Below are positions 1 to 6,499 of a stretch of DNA of 11,114 nt, piece by piece. This DNA comes from SFLA01 sp045533895 (lineage in GTDB: Bacteria; Bacillota; Clostridia; Oscillospirales; CAG-382). Both the position numbers and the translations under genes were made by a program. Numbering within the stretch: the stretch's first letter is position 1; every line of letters begins with the position of its first letter. The stretch lies in contig JAZSIT010000143.1 of assembly GCA_045533895.1 (NCBI GenBank), positions 1-11,114 of the forward strand, read 5' to 3'. A model generated the notes under the pieces. The model was given only the letters and a program-made list of their open reading frames with translations. It was not told where the DNA came from and did no database searches.

Positions 1-1407
1 GGGAGCAAGCATTGCGGTAGCTCTGCGTTCACGCTCATTACGAATAGAACGGCAAGCCATTACACCAGGGATGGCACAACCGGTACCGATAACAAAAGGA
101 ATTACAGATTTACCGGAAAGGCCAACCTTTTTGAATATAGGGTCAAGCACAACGCTCACGCGCGCCATATAGCCGCAATCTTCAAGAAGTGCAATGAGGA
201 AGTACATTACCATTACCAGAGGCAAAAAGCCCACAACTGCGCCTACGCCGCCGATAATACCATCAACAATTATGGAAGTAAGAAGAGGATTTGCGTTTTC
301 AAGCAGACCTCCTACCCATTCGCCAAACATATCGATAAAGGTTACAAGACCTGGAATCTCCAAATCGTTGCCGTTGAACACAGATACCACTTCCTCACCC
401 TCAACAGTGATAGCAAGCTCGTCTTCTTCAAAGGTATATTCACCTGCTTTAGAAGTACCGTCAGAAGTAATAACCAGCAAACCGTCTTTGGAAAACTCAA
501 CAGCAGTATTGTCGGCAACCCATTTGCCGACAAGACCTTCGTCATCTGCATCGGTATCCGGGTCATCTTGCTTAAAGAGCTCAAGCTCTTTGGAGTTGTA
601 TGTAATGGAAATCGAATCGTCTTTATCAAAAACGTAGCCTTCTGCAATCCAGGGACCAACCCATGCCTGAGAAAGCTGGAACACCAGAAACATAACTACA
701 GCAAAAATGGGAATACCTGCCCACCAGCTGGTAAGAACTGCGTCTATCTTGTCCTGAAAATTTTTGTCCTTGGTGAGCACCTTGCGCTTTTCGACTTTGG
801 AAACCAGCTTGTTTACAAATTGAAAACGCTTTCTGTCACCTTCCTCTACGCTCTTTTTATCGCTGAGGTCAACACCTGTCTGAACAAAAGGTGCTTTCTG
901 AGTCTTGCCCTTAACGCTTTCGGCCGCTTTAACAACTTCAGCAAGACCGTTATTGCCGCCGGTAGTGGAAACGGTGAGAATTACGGGACAGCCAAGCTCT
1001 TTTGAAAGAGCATCTGCATCTATTTTGGTTTCCTTTTTCTCGTTGATATCGCGCTTGTTAAGCGCCACAACCACAGGCACGCCGAGTTCAAGAATCTGTG
1101 TTGTAAAAAACAAGCTTCTGCTGAGATTGGTAGCGTCAACTATGTTAACGATAACATCGGGCTTTTCGTTCTTAACGTATGCGCTGGTTATGCTTTCCTC
1201 GGAAGTGAAGGGCGACATGGAGTACGCACCGGGAAGGTCAACGGCTATCAGTTCCTCTCCGCTGTGACAAAAGCTCTTTTTAATGGGACTTTCTTTTTTA
1301 TCCACAGTAACGCCGGCCCAGTTGCCCACACGCTCGTTCCTGCCGGTGAGGGCGTTATACATTGTGGTCTTACCGCTGTTGGGATTGCCCGCAAAAGCAA
1401 TTCTCAT
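1..1407 (-). CDS. feoB: Ferrous iron transporter FeoB (3' part off window)
   Basis: Large GTP-dependent Fe(II) permease of the cytoplasmic membrane; 469 N-terminal residues are visible and the C-terminal part lies beyond base 1. The N-terminal G domain shows the P-loop GNPNSGKT (7-14), the G2 threonine T34 in NWAGVT, G3 DLPG (57-60) and G4 NKRD (116-119), followed by a helical linker. The first membrane helix is about 230-249. The conserved core resumes at about 378 with VDGIIGGVGAV, then LLEDCGYMAR (407-416) and the GTGCAIPGVM motif, all FeoB hallmarks. Between them, residues about 258-349 are an extra acidic stretch and a beta-rich domain not present in typical FeoB (see findings). The start at 1407 is set by a perfect AGGAGG at 1413-1418, five bases upstream. 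feoA lies 92 bases upstream. The identification is firm; the function of the insert is unknown. Confidence 0.97.
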   Translation of the reverse strand, partial: MRIAFAGNPNSGKTTMYNALTGRNERVGNWAGVTVDKKESPIKKSFCHSGEELIAVDLPGAYSMSPFTSEESITSAYVKNEKPDVIVNIVDATNLSRSLFFTTQILELGVPVVVALNKRDINEKKETKIDADALSKELGCPVILTVSTTGGNNGLAEVVKAAESVKGKTQKAPFVQTGVDLSDKKSVEEGDRKRFQFVNKLVSKVEKRKVLTKDKNFQDKIDAVLTSWWAGIPIFAVVMFLVFQLSQAWVGPWIAEGYVFDKDDSISITYNSKELELFKQDDPDTDADDEGLVGKWVADNTAVEFSKDGLLVITSDGTSKAGEYTFEEDELAITVEGEEVVSVFNGNDLEIPGLVTFIDMFGEWVGGLLENANPLLTSIIVDGIIGGVGAVVGFLPLVMVMYFLIALLEDCGYMARVSVVLDPIFKKVGLSGKSVIPFVIGTGCAIPGVMACRSIRNERERRATAMLAP

Positions 1408-1412
1408 TTTTT

Positions 1413-1418
1413 CCTCCT
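1413..1418 (-). promoter_or_regulatory. Ribosome binding site of feoB
   Basis: On the minus strand AGGAGG lies five bases before the feoB ATG at 1407. This fixes the start and implies strong translation independent of feoA. Confidence 0.85.
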
Positions 1419-1444
1419 ACAATTATGATAGTATTTACACGAAG

Positions 1445-1458
1445 TTAGCAGAGACTAA
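1445..1458. promoter_or_regulatory. Putative metal-repressor operator, feoB side
   Basis: TTAG-N6-CTAA palindrome, extended by one base pair to GTTAG/CTAAC (1444-1459), in the feoA-feoB intergenic region. It has the same half-sites and spacing as the palindrome at the feoA promoter (1736-1749). The half-sites resemble those of DtxR/MntR-family operators (TTAGG...CCTAA type). The inference is that feoB has extra iron-responsive control, perhaps of an internal promoter; no clear promoter was identified here. Confidence 0.5.
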
Positions 1459-1464
1459 CTCGAT

Positions 1465-1496
1465 GGAAAAAGAAAACAGCCGTATAGGCTTTTTCC
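1465..1496 (-). terminator. Weak hairpin between feoA and feoB
   Basis: Just after the feoA stop, the minus-strand transcript reads an A-run, AGCC, a TATAC loop, GGCT, then a U-rich tail with four consecutive U, a C and five U. The stem is only four GC-rich pairs plus a bulged A-U extension, so it may be a leaky terminator or attenuator reducing readthrough into feoB, or merely a 3'-end stabilising hairpin. Confidence 0.4.
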
Positions 1497-1499
1497 TTA

Positions 1500-1712
1500 T
1501 TAAACAATAATGGCTTCCGCAAGCTGATTATCGATACTGTATCTGCCGTCTTTAATGGACACAACGCAAGTGCCTTTACGGCGGGAAACCACCGTAATAG
1601 ACTCGCCGCTATAGCATCCTAAAGAAAACAGAAAGGAGTTAAGCTCATCGTCGTCAGTTTCAATACTGCGGATTATATATTCTTTTCCTTCTTCAGCCTT
1701 CGTTAAATTCAT
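1500..1712 (-). CDS. feoA: FeoA-domain protein
   Basis: Small SH3-like cytosolic partner of FeoB, 70 residues from the chosen start. It begins LTKAEEGKEYIIRSI and carries a FeoA-like core with LGCYSGESITVVSRR, where usual FeoA has a LGL..G..V.V pattern, and ends in a segment (SIDNQLAEAIIV) matching the typical 'I....A..I.V' end of the fold. An in-frame ATG at 1742 would add ten residues, but it falls inside the palindrome at 1736-1749 right at the predicted transcript start. The ATG at 1712 has AAGGTAGG about seven bases upstream and gives the normal family length, so I prefer it. Known role in the family: modulation of FeoB activity. It is the first gene of the iron-uptake unit. Confidence 0.88.
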   Translation of the reverse strand: MNLTKAEEGKEYIIRSIETDDDELNSFLFSLGCYSGESITVVSRRKGTCVVSIKDGRYSIDNQLAEAIIV

Positions 1713-1735
1713 ATGCAACCTACCTTGTTCTGCTA

Positions 1736-1749
1736 TTAGCATATGCTAA
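1736..1749. promoter_or_regulatory. Putative metal-repressor operator at feoA promoter
   Basis: Perfect 14-bp palindrome TTAGCATATGCTAA. It begins about ten bases after the -10 box of the feoA promoter, i.e. over the likely transcription start, a classical repressor position. The TTAG-N6-CTAA form recurs at 1445-1458. Resemblance to DtxR/MntR-family (iron/manganese) operators and the location at feoA suggest iron repression; the regulator itself is not in the window. Confidence 0.62.
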
Positions 1750-1758
1750 CTACGGTTA

Positions 1759-1787
1759 AATATATCACTACTCTCCCCTTTTGTCAA
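1759..1787 (-). promoter_or_regulatory. Sigma-A promoter of feoA
   Basis: On the minus strand a perfect -35 TTGACA (1782-1787) is separated by 17 bp from -10 TATATT (1759-1764). The predicted start is near 1752, so the transcript runs straight into the TTAG-N6-CTAA palindrome. Confidence 0.82.
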
Positions 1788-1821
1788 TAGTTTTGTTAAA
1801 AGTTTTTTAAAGTTATTTCAT

Positions 1822-1852
1822 AAAAAAATACCGCGCACTTTTGTACGCGGTA
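1822..1852 (-). terminator. Rho-independent terminator of nrdR
   Basis: The stem TACCGCG/CGCGGTA (1829-1835 with 1846-1852) is followed on the minus strand by a seven-T run. It lies ten bases beyond the nrdR stop and separates nrdR from feoA. Confidence 0.85.
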
Positions 1853-1862
1853 AACAAGCATT

Positions 1863-2312
1863 TTATTGGTTGAGCTTGGTAATTTCTTCCATAAATTGAG
1901 AAATATCCTTAAAGGAACGGTATACGGAAGCGAAGCGGATATATGCAACTTCGTCGATTGTGCGAAGCTTTTCCAAAACCAATTCGCCTATATAAGAGGA
2001 AGTGACCTCGTTCTGGAGAGAATTTTGGAGAGCGAACTGAATTTCATCCGCAATAGTTTCCATTTGCTCGCGGGAAACGTGACGTTTATCGCAGGCGGAA
2101 ATGATGGAGCGAAGCAGCTTGCTTCTATCAAAGGTCTCGCGGGATTTATCGCGCTTAACAACTACGAGAGGCACTGTCTCCACTATCTCGTATGTAGTAA
2201 AACGCTTTTGGCATTTTTCGCACTCTCTGCGGCGGCGTATGGAAGAATGATCCGCCGAAGGACGGGAATCTATAACCTTGCTTTCGGGATGTGAGCACAT
2301 GGGACATCTCAT
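1863..2312 (-). CDS. nrdR: Transcriptional repressor NrdR
   Basis: Zinc-ribbon/ATP-cone repressor of ribonucleotide reductase operons, 149 aa, the standard family length. The N-terminal zinc ribbon has C3/C6 (RCPMC) and C31/C34 (CEKC), followed by the conserved QKRFTTYE. The ATP-cone spans about 49-139, beginning with VVVKRDKSRETFDRSKL and ending with VAYIRFASVYRSFKDI. Members sense ATP/dATP through the cone and bind NrdR boxes upstream of nrd genes; no such box or nrd gene was noticed in the window. It is transcribed alone from its own promoter (2353-2381) and ends at the hairpin at 1822-1852. An AAAGGA ribosome binding site precedes the ATG. Identification is essentially certain. Confidence 0.97.
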   Translation of the reverse strand: MRCPMCSHPESKVIDSRPSADHSSIRRRRECEKCQKRFTTYEIVETVPLVVVKRDKSRETFDRSKLLRSIISACDKRHVSREQMETIADEIQFALQNSLQNEVTSSYIGELVLEKLRTIDEVAYIRFASVYRSFKDISQFMEEITKLNQ

Positions 2313-2352
2313 AATTTAACTTGTTCCTTTCGGACTTTAGTATTTATACCTC

Positions 2353-2381
2353 ATTATACCACCATATTTTGTGTTTGTAAA
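2353..2381 (-). promoter_or_regulatory. Sigma-A promoter of nrdR
   Basis: Minus-strand -35 TTTACA (2376-2381), 17-bp spacer, perfect -10 TATAAT (2353-2358). The -35 box abuts the terminator of the preceding operon. Confidence 0.85.
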
Positions 2382-2384
2382 GAC

Positions 2385-2420
2385 AAAATTTTAAGCACCG
2401 CAAATGGGTGCTTAAATTTT
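2385..2420 (-). terminator. Terminator of the lipoprotein/M23-like operon
   Basis: Core stem AAGCACC/GGTGCTT (2393-2399 with 2407-2413), extended by A/T-rich flanks, is followed on the minus strand by TTTTGTCTTT. It begins right after the stop codon of the M23-like gene. The A/T flanks on both sides could let it act in either direction. Confidence 0.8.
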
Positions 2421-2421
2421 C

Positions 2422-4029
2422 TTATTCGGTAAACAAGCTTCCTTCAATAAAAGGAGTGGGATCCACAAAGACCTTGCCAACAGAAATTGCAGTATGCGCT
2501 ATATATTCCACATCTGCAGGAGCTAACGCGCTGGTTCCTGCCTTGCCCAATGTAGCACCCTTTTGAACGGTAGCGCCCACAGAAACGGAAATATCGGACA
2601 AATGGAAATAATAAGTATATATACCCATACCATGGTTTACAATAACGGTTTTTCCGGTAAGTGCGGTTTCGCCTGTGTAAACCACCTTGCCGCGCTGCAT
2701 TGCGTTAACTGCGGTATCCGCGTTAACCGAATATACGGTACCGGGGATATGACCGCTGAAAGGTGCTTCTGCCGCAGTCTCATCGTTAACGACTATGCTC
2801 TTGCCGTATGTTTCGATAACTGTTCCCTCGCAGGAAGGTGCAAAAGCGCTGTCAAAGGTAAAGAACATTGCGCCGCCGAAAGCCACCGTGTCATTCATGA
2901 CAGAAGCAAACTCCTCAACTTTATCTGCGGAAATGTACTGTGTAAATATATCGTTGGGATAGTGATATGTGCCAAATCCATAATCCGCATCTACAACGTC
3001 CAGAGTAAGCTTCACGCTGTTTTCACCGGAAACAAAGGTAAGTTCATAAGAGCCGGGCTCGTTTTCAAGAGAAATAGGCAGAATTGCGTAAGCCACACCG
3101 CTTTGCACCTCAAATTCGGGTGCGGTAGTTATAAGGTCGGACACCAGCTCCACGCTCTCGCCGTCGGTAAGCATATCCACACGCAAAAGCAGTGTCTCGC
3201 CGCGTACACAAACCGTATCGGACAGATACACCTTTGCGGGGATATCGTAAAGAATATCAAAGCTGTATTCGGCGGTACCGTAATTATTTTCACCGTTGTT
3301 GACCCAGCTTGCCCTGACAGTAACGGAAAGCAATGTATCAGCCGAATACTCCAAGGCGGAAAAACTGCCGGGAGCAATACTCTCGCCGTTTATACGAAGC
3401 TCAACACTATCGGGCTGAACGGAAAATCCGATAGAATTTATACGGTCGGAATATATACGAAGGTCGCTTCCCTGCTGGTAAACGGGGGTTATGTCATCAT
3501 CATAATATTTGCCGTCTGCTTTTTTATATGACCATTTGTAGTTTACGGGGGCTATTTCCTGCACACGTTCTCCCGATACTACGGTAAAAACGGGAAGAAG
3601 ACCGTCTGTATACAGATACTGGAACTCACTTCTTACCAGAAGTTTTGTTTCCACATCGGAAGGAAGTGAGTAAAAATAGCCGTTCTCATCCTGCAATACT
3701 ACGCTTCCGTCTTCAAGGGACGGATACAGCTTGTAGTCGATACGCTTGTCCCCTCGGTCACAGGTAACCACTGTGGGCAATACATTTTCCGGCGGGGTTA
3801 ATGTGTTATCGGCAACTGCATCCAGATATACATCAAGGAAAAAAGTGCGTGTGTTCTCATCGCTGTAATTATACACTTCGCCGTTGCCTGCAGTAACGGT
3901 AACCGAGTTTATCTCGGAAACGGGAATATTATGATTTGAATAAATGACGGCAAAATACACGATAAACACAAGAGGCACGCAAAGTATTACCGCCAAAAAG
4001 GCTGTTAAGCCGCTGTTTTGTTTGTTCAT
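2422..4029 (-). CDS. Membrane-anchored M23/LytM-like protein, probably not catalytic
   Basis: 535 aa. One N-terminal membrane segment (about 9-31) anchors a large extracytoplasmic part. Residues 33-260 are beta-rich and unassigned. About 265-346 (RGETLLLRVDM ... ILPISLENEPGSYEL) resembles the beta domain found N-terminal to LytM in Clostridia M23 proteins. Residues about 400-528 follow the LytM pattern: an MQRGKVVYTG strand, VIVNHGMGIYTYYFHLS, VGATVQKGATLGKAG, and VDPTPF at the end. By manual alignment the zinc-binding HxxxD motif is lost (I and V at those positions, near 428-432). Of the final HxH only the second histidine (H512) remains, while H476 is kept. An EnvC/NlpD-like regulatory or structural role in the cell wall is therefore likelier than peptidoglycan hydrolysis. 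The start follows an AGGA-type site 12 bases after the upstream lipoprotein gene, so the two form an operon. Confidence 0.8.
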   Translation of the reverse strand: MNKQNSGLTAFLAVILCVPLVFIVYFAVIYSNHNIPVSEINSVTVTAGNGEVYNYSDENTRTFFLDVYLDAVADNTLTPPENVLPTVVTCDRGDKRIDYKLYPSLEDGSVVLQDENGYFYSLPSDVETKLLVRSEFQYLYTDGLLPVFTVVSGERVQEIAPVNYKWSYKKADGKYYDDDITPVYQQGSDLRIYSDRINSIGFSVQPDSVELRINGESIAPGSFSALEYSADTLLSVTVRASWVNNGENNYGTAEYSFDILYDIPAKVYLSDTVCVRGETLLLRVDMLTDGESVELVSDLITTAPEFEVQSGVAYAILPISLENEPGSYELTFVSGENSVKLTLDVVDADYGFGTYHYPNDIFTQYISADKVEEFASVMNDTVAFGGAMFFTFDSAFAPSCEGTVIETYGKSIVVNDETAAEAPFSGHIPGTVYSVNADTAVNAMQRGKVVYTGETALTGKTVIVNHGMGIYTYYFHLSDISVSVGATVQKGATLGKAGTSALAPADVEYIAHTAISVGKVFVDPTPFIEGSLFTE

Positions 4030-4041
4030 CTCGTCCTGCCT

Positions 4042-4503
4042 TTATTTCGAAGTTTTTGCATTTTCAAAAGCATTGATTACCCCATTATTATCGGGAGCAA
4101 TGCTGAAGATAACGTAGTTTTGGTCGACACTAAGCTCTGCGTTAAGGGTGAGCTGATAGTTGTCTGCGTTATAGTCCTTTTGGGTAAGCTGGGTATCAGT
4201 AAGATACGCCGCAAGATACTTTTCTATCTCTTCTGCCGCCGCCTTGTCCTTTGCTTCAAAAACAGCAACCAAGGCGCAGTTGCCGACACTTGCTTCCAGA
4301 AGCCACGCAAAGAAGCAGGAAACATACATATCCTCGGATATACCGGTATCGTTATAAATACTTTCCGCATCATACTCCAGCCAATCGTAACCGGTAGCGT
4401 CCGCCATAGCGGGACCCGCCTCCGATACATTTACGGAAAAGGACGAGGTGCAGGAGCAAAGCAATAACGCTGCGGCAATAAACAAAACAATAATCTTCTT
4501 CAT
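4042..4503 (-). CDS. Small lipoprotein, probable DUF4358 family
   Basis: 153 aa. A lipoprotein signal peptide (MKK, hydrophobic core, LCSC with the lipidated Cys at 18) sends it to the outer face of the membrane. The mature part has an alpha/beta pattern reminiscent of DUF4358: a strand with ALVAVFEAKDKAAAEEI (about 77-93), a helix, then KDYNADNYQL and a final strand NYVIFSIAPDN. No catalytic motif is evident. It is the first gene of a two-gene unit with the M23-like protein and has its own strong promoter. An alternative is an unrelated lipoprotein with similar secondary structure; the function is unknown either way. Confidence 0.75.
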   Translation of the reverse strand: MKKIIVLFIAAALLLCSCTSSFSVNVSEAGPAMADATGYDWLEYDAESIYNDTGISEDMYVSCFFAWLLEASVGNCALVAVFEAKDKAAAEEIEKYLAAYLTDTQLTQKDYNADNYQLTLNAELSVDQNYVIFSIAPDNNGVINAFENAKTSK

Positions 4504-4532
4504 AAACTACATCTCCGTTTTATTATCAATTA

Positions 4533-4561
4533 ATTATATACTTTCCGCGCATTTTAGTCAA
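4533..4561 (-). promoter_or_regulatory. Sigma-A promoter of the lipoprotein/M23-like operon
   Basis: Minus-strand -35 TTGACT (4556-4561), 17-bp spacer, perfect -10 TATAAT (4533-4538), in the divergent region shared with the germination-type operon. Confidence 0.85.
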
Positions 4562-4619
4562 TGGCTTTTGGTATAAATTTTCCCGTTTGTAAAAAACTAA
4601 TACGGAGGAGTGTGAGAAA

Positions 4620-5972
4620 ATGCGAAGCGAAATAGAAAGGCGGTTTGAAAACTGTTCGGATTTCATTAAAAGAGAGATCTGCTTCGGAAACAAAACCGTA
4701 TTTATCTGTTTTTTGCGCGGAATGGCTGACAGAGCGTATATTTCCCGGGAAATGATCGCTCCTATAACCGAAAACAGCGGAAAAGGTGAATTGAAGGAGA
4801 TACTGCGGGCGGTAACCGTAACCGAGCCCAAAAGTGTTTCCGAAGCTGTAGCGGCAGTTCTGGACGGACAAGCGCTTATTATAAGCGAAAAGGAATGTCT
4901 TGCGGCAAATGCTACCGCTACAGCAAAACGGTCTCTCTCCGAGCCGGATACGGATATAACGGTAAGAGGTCCGAAGGTAGGATTTACCGAAGACTGGGAA
5001 GTAAATCTGGCGCTCATACGCAGATGCGTAAAATCCGAAAGTCTTAAATCGGTACCCGTTATTATGGGTGATATCACAAGCACCCGTGTGGCGGTGGTGT
5101 GGATAGAAGGCAGAGCTGAAAAGGATTTGCCGGAACAGATTATAGACTGTCTAAAGCAGCAAAAGATTACCGGACTTACCGATTCCGGTAATATCGAAAC
5201 TCTGCTTGCCGGCAACGGTATGCTTCCGGTGTTCGGAAATTCCGAAAAGGCGGACAAGGTGATATCAAAGCTGATAGCGGGACGGGTTGCGATTATATGC
5301 GACGGCTCCCCTTTCGTGCTTACCGCACCTTACGTCTTTGCGGAAGCACTGCAGGCTTCCGATGATTATTACCGTTCATCCGTGTATGCAACCTTCATAC
5401 GGTGTCTGCGTCTTGTCGCAATGCTGATCTCCCTGTTGCTTCCCGCCTTGTTCTGCGCCGCTTGGTATCACGCTCCTCAAGTGCTTCCCGAAGCGATACG
5501 TGTGTCTCTGGAGGATTTTTCCTCCAAACTGCCAATGCCCATGTGGGCTGAAGTTTTTGCCGCGCTGACTGTATTTGAACTTTTACGGGAAGTGGGAGTA
5601 AGAATGCCCCAAAGGCTGGGAGACGCAGTTGGAATAGTTGGCTCTCTGATTCTTGGAGAAGCGGCGGTAAGCGCGGGACTTATTGCGCCCACAACGGTAA
5701 TGGTCGTGGCGCTTGCAGAAGTTACTGCGTTTATAGTTCCGGTATATATATATTCATCGCTGATAACAAGATACATCCTTCTTGCCGCAGGATGTCTTGT
5801 GGGATTTCCCGGTGTATTTGCGGTGGTATCGGTAATATATTGTATACTGACATCCAAAGAAAGTTTCGGGAAGCCGTATATGACTCCCCTTTCCCCAATT
5901 TCAAAAGAAGGTCTTCAGGATTTTATACTTGCTCTGCCCGGCAGAACAGTGTTTCGGAGAGAAAAACTATGA
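4620..5972 (+). CDS. GerA-family spore germination protein, A subunit
   Basis: 450 aa, a little shorter than typical GerAA/GerKA/SpoVAF proteins (about 480-500). The N-terminal soluble part carries the family motif RGPKVGFTEDWEVNLALIRR (116-135) and a second conserved block, GRVAIICDGSPFVLTAP (221-237). The membrane part begins near 262 and includes FELLREVGVRMPQRLGDAVG (319-338), then IVGSLILGEAAVSAGL. A subunits act in the spore inner membrane in nutrient-receptor or ion-channel complexes; SpoVAF is a relative with an amplifying role. GGAGGAG at 4604-4610 sets the start. No B (APC-type transporter) or C (lipoprotein) receptor gene follows. No clear sigma-A promoter was seen upstream, which fits forespore-specific transcription, but no convincing sigma-G site was identified either. 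Family firm; the specific paralogue is not resolved. Confidence 0.92.
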   Translation: MRSEIERRFENCSDFIKREICFGNKTVFICFLRGMADRAYISREMIAPITENSGKGELKEILRAVTVTEPKSVSEAVAAVLDGQALIISEKECLAANATATAKRSLSEPDTDITVRGPKVGFTEDWEVNLALIRRCVKSESLKSVPVIMGDITSTRVAVVWIEGRAEKDLPEQIIDCLKQQKITGLTDSGNIETLLAGNGMLPVFGNSEKADKVISKLIAGRVAIICDGSPFVLTAPYVFAEALQASDDYYRSSVYATFIRCLRLVAMLISLLLPALFCAAWYHAPQVLPEAIRVSLEDFSSKLPMPMWAEVFAALTVFELLREVGVRMPQRLGDAVGIVGSLILGEAAVSAGLIAPTTVMVVALAEVTAFIVPVYIYSSLITRYILLAAGCLVGFPGVFAVVSVIYCILTSKESFGKPYMTPLSPISKEGLQDFILALPGRTVFRREKL

Positions 5973-6499
5973 TTTGGTCATTTGCGGCTATGATAGCGGC
6001 ATCCGTGGCGGTAACGGGTGCCGCGCCGATTTGTGCAATATTGTTTTCAGTGGCGGCGGCGTTGCTTTCAAATATAAGGGCAATCAAAGCTTGTGCTCCT
6101 GCGGCTGTGGTTTTGCTCATTGCTTTGAGCGCAACTACAATGCCGATAACCATAGCGGCAATAGTGTGGGCGTGCTGTATAACAACAGCATTTACTGTAA
6201 AGAAAAATTATTATTACTCTTTTCCGCTCCTTCTCGTAATAACGTTTATTATTAGCGTAGCCGGAATTTGCAAAGGAAACCCGTTGTCACTGGCTCAACT
6301 GGGGCTTATTTTCCTTCTTCCATGCGCTGCCGCAACAGCGCCTGCAAACAAAATCAAAGGTTTGTGCGTCGCTCTGGCGGTATCACTGCCCATTACATTC
6401 GGCGGCGGAAGAATACAAACCGTTTGCCTGCTACTTCCCGCGCTGGTTCCCGTTCTATTAGACGGAGCAAGACGCATAGAATCAAAGGAGGGGGAATGA
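5969..6499 (+). CDS. Unrecognised 176-aa multi-pass membrane protein
   Basis: Starts at an ATG overlapping the stop of the GerA-type gene (ATGA), so the two are translationally coupled. The frame is open back to an ATG at 5792, but that would overlap the GerA-type coding region by 180 bases, so the 5969 start is preferred. The protein is almost entirely hydrophobic, with roughly six membrane segments (about 2-34 in one or two spans, 43-57, 59-77, 84-100, 107-126, 130-145, 149-165), and ends in a short charged tail (RRIESKEGE). It does not look like GerAB (about 360 aa, APC fold) or the GerAC lipoprotein. Its position suggests a membrane partner of the A subunit, loosely reminiscent of the small membrane partner of SpoVAF (FigP/YqhR) in Bacillus; this is inference from context, not homology. 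Confidence 0.8.
   Translation: MIWSFAAMIAASVAVTGAAPICAILFSVAAALLSNIRAIKACAPAAVVLLIALSATTMPITIAAIVWACCITTAFTVKKNYYYSFPLLLVITFIISVAGICKGNPLSLAQLGLIFLLPCAAATAPANKIKGLCVALAVSLPITFGGGRIQTVCLLLPALVPVLLDGARRIESKEGE

Noticed and set aside
1713..1742. Upstream ATG for feoA at 1742
   Set aside because: It falls inside the operator-like palindrome near the predicted transcript start and lacks a ribosome binding site; 1712 has one and gives the usual FeoA length.
2563..3531. Long plus-strand open frame (322 codons) opposite the M23-like gene
   Set aside because: It is antisense to a protein with clear domain order; the translation is rich in Cys/His/Ile with no fold pattern, and no ribosome binding site precedes it.
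4560..4612. Possible sigma-G type promoter before the GerA-type gene
   Set aside because: GTATA- and CTAATA-like boxes exist but their spacing and match are poor, so it was not listed as a feature.
4526..5257. Minus-strand open frame (243 codons) under the GerA-type gene
   Set aside because: The plus frame contains the GerA signature motifs; the minus frame has Ser/Phe-rich low-information sequence and overlaps the mapped minus-strand promoter.
5792..5968. Upstream extension of the 176-aa membrane protein
   Set aside because: It would overlap the conserved end of the GerA-type gene; the ATGA coupling at 5969 is the natural start.
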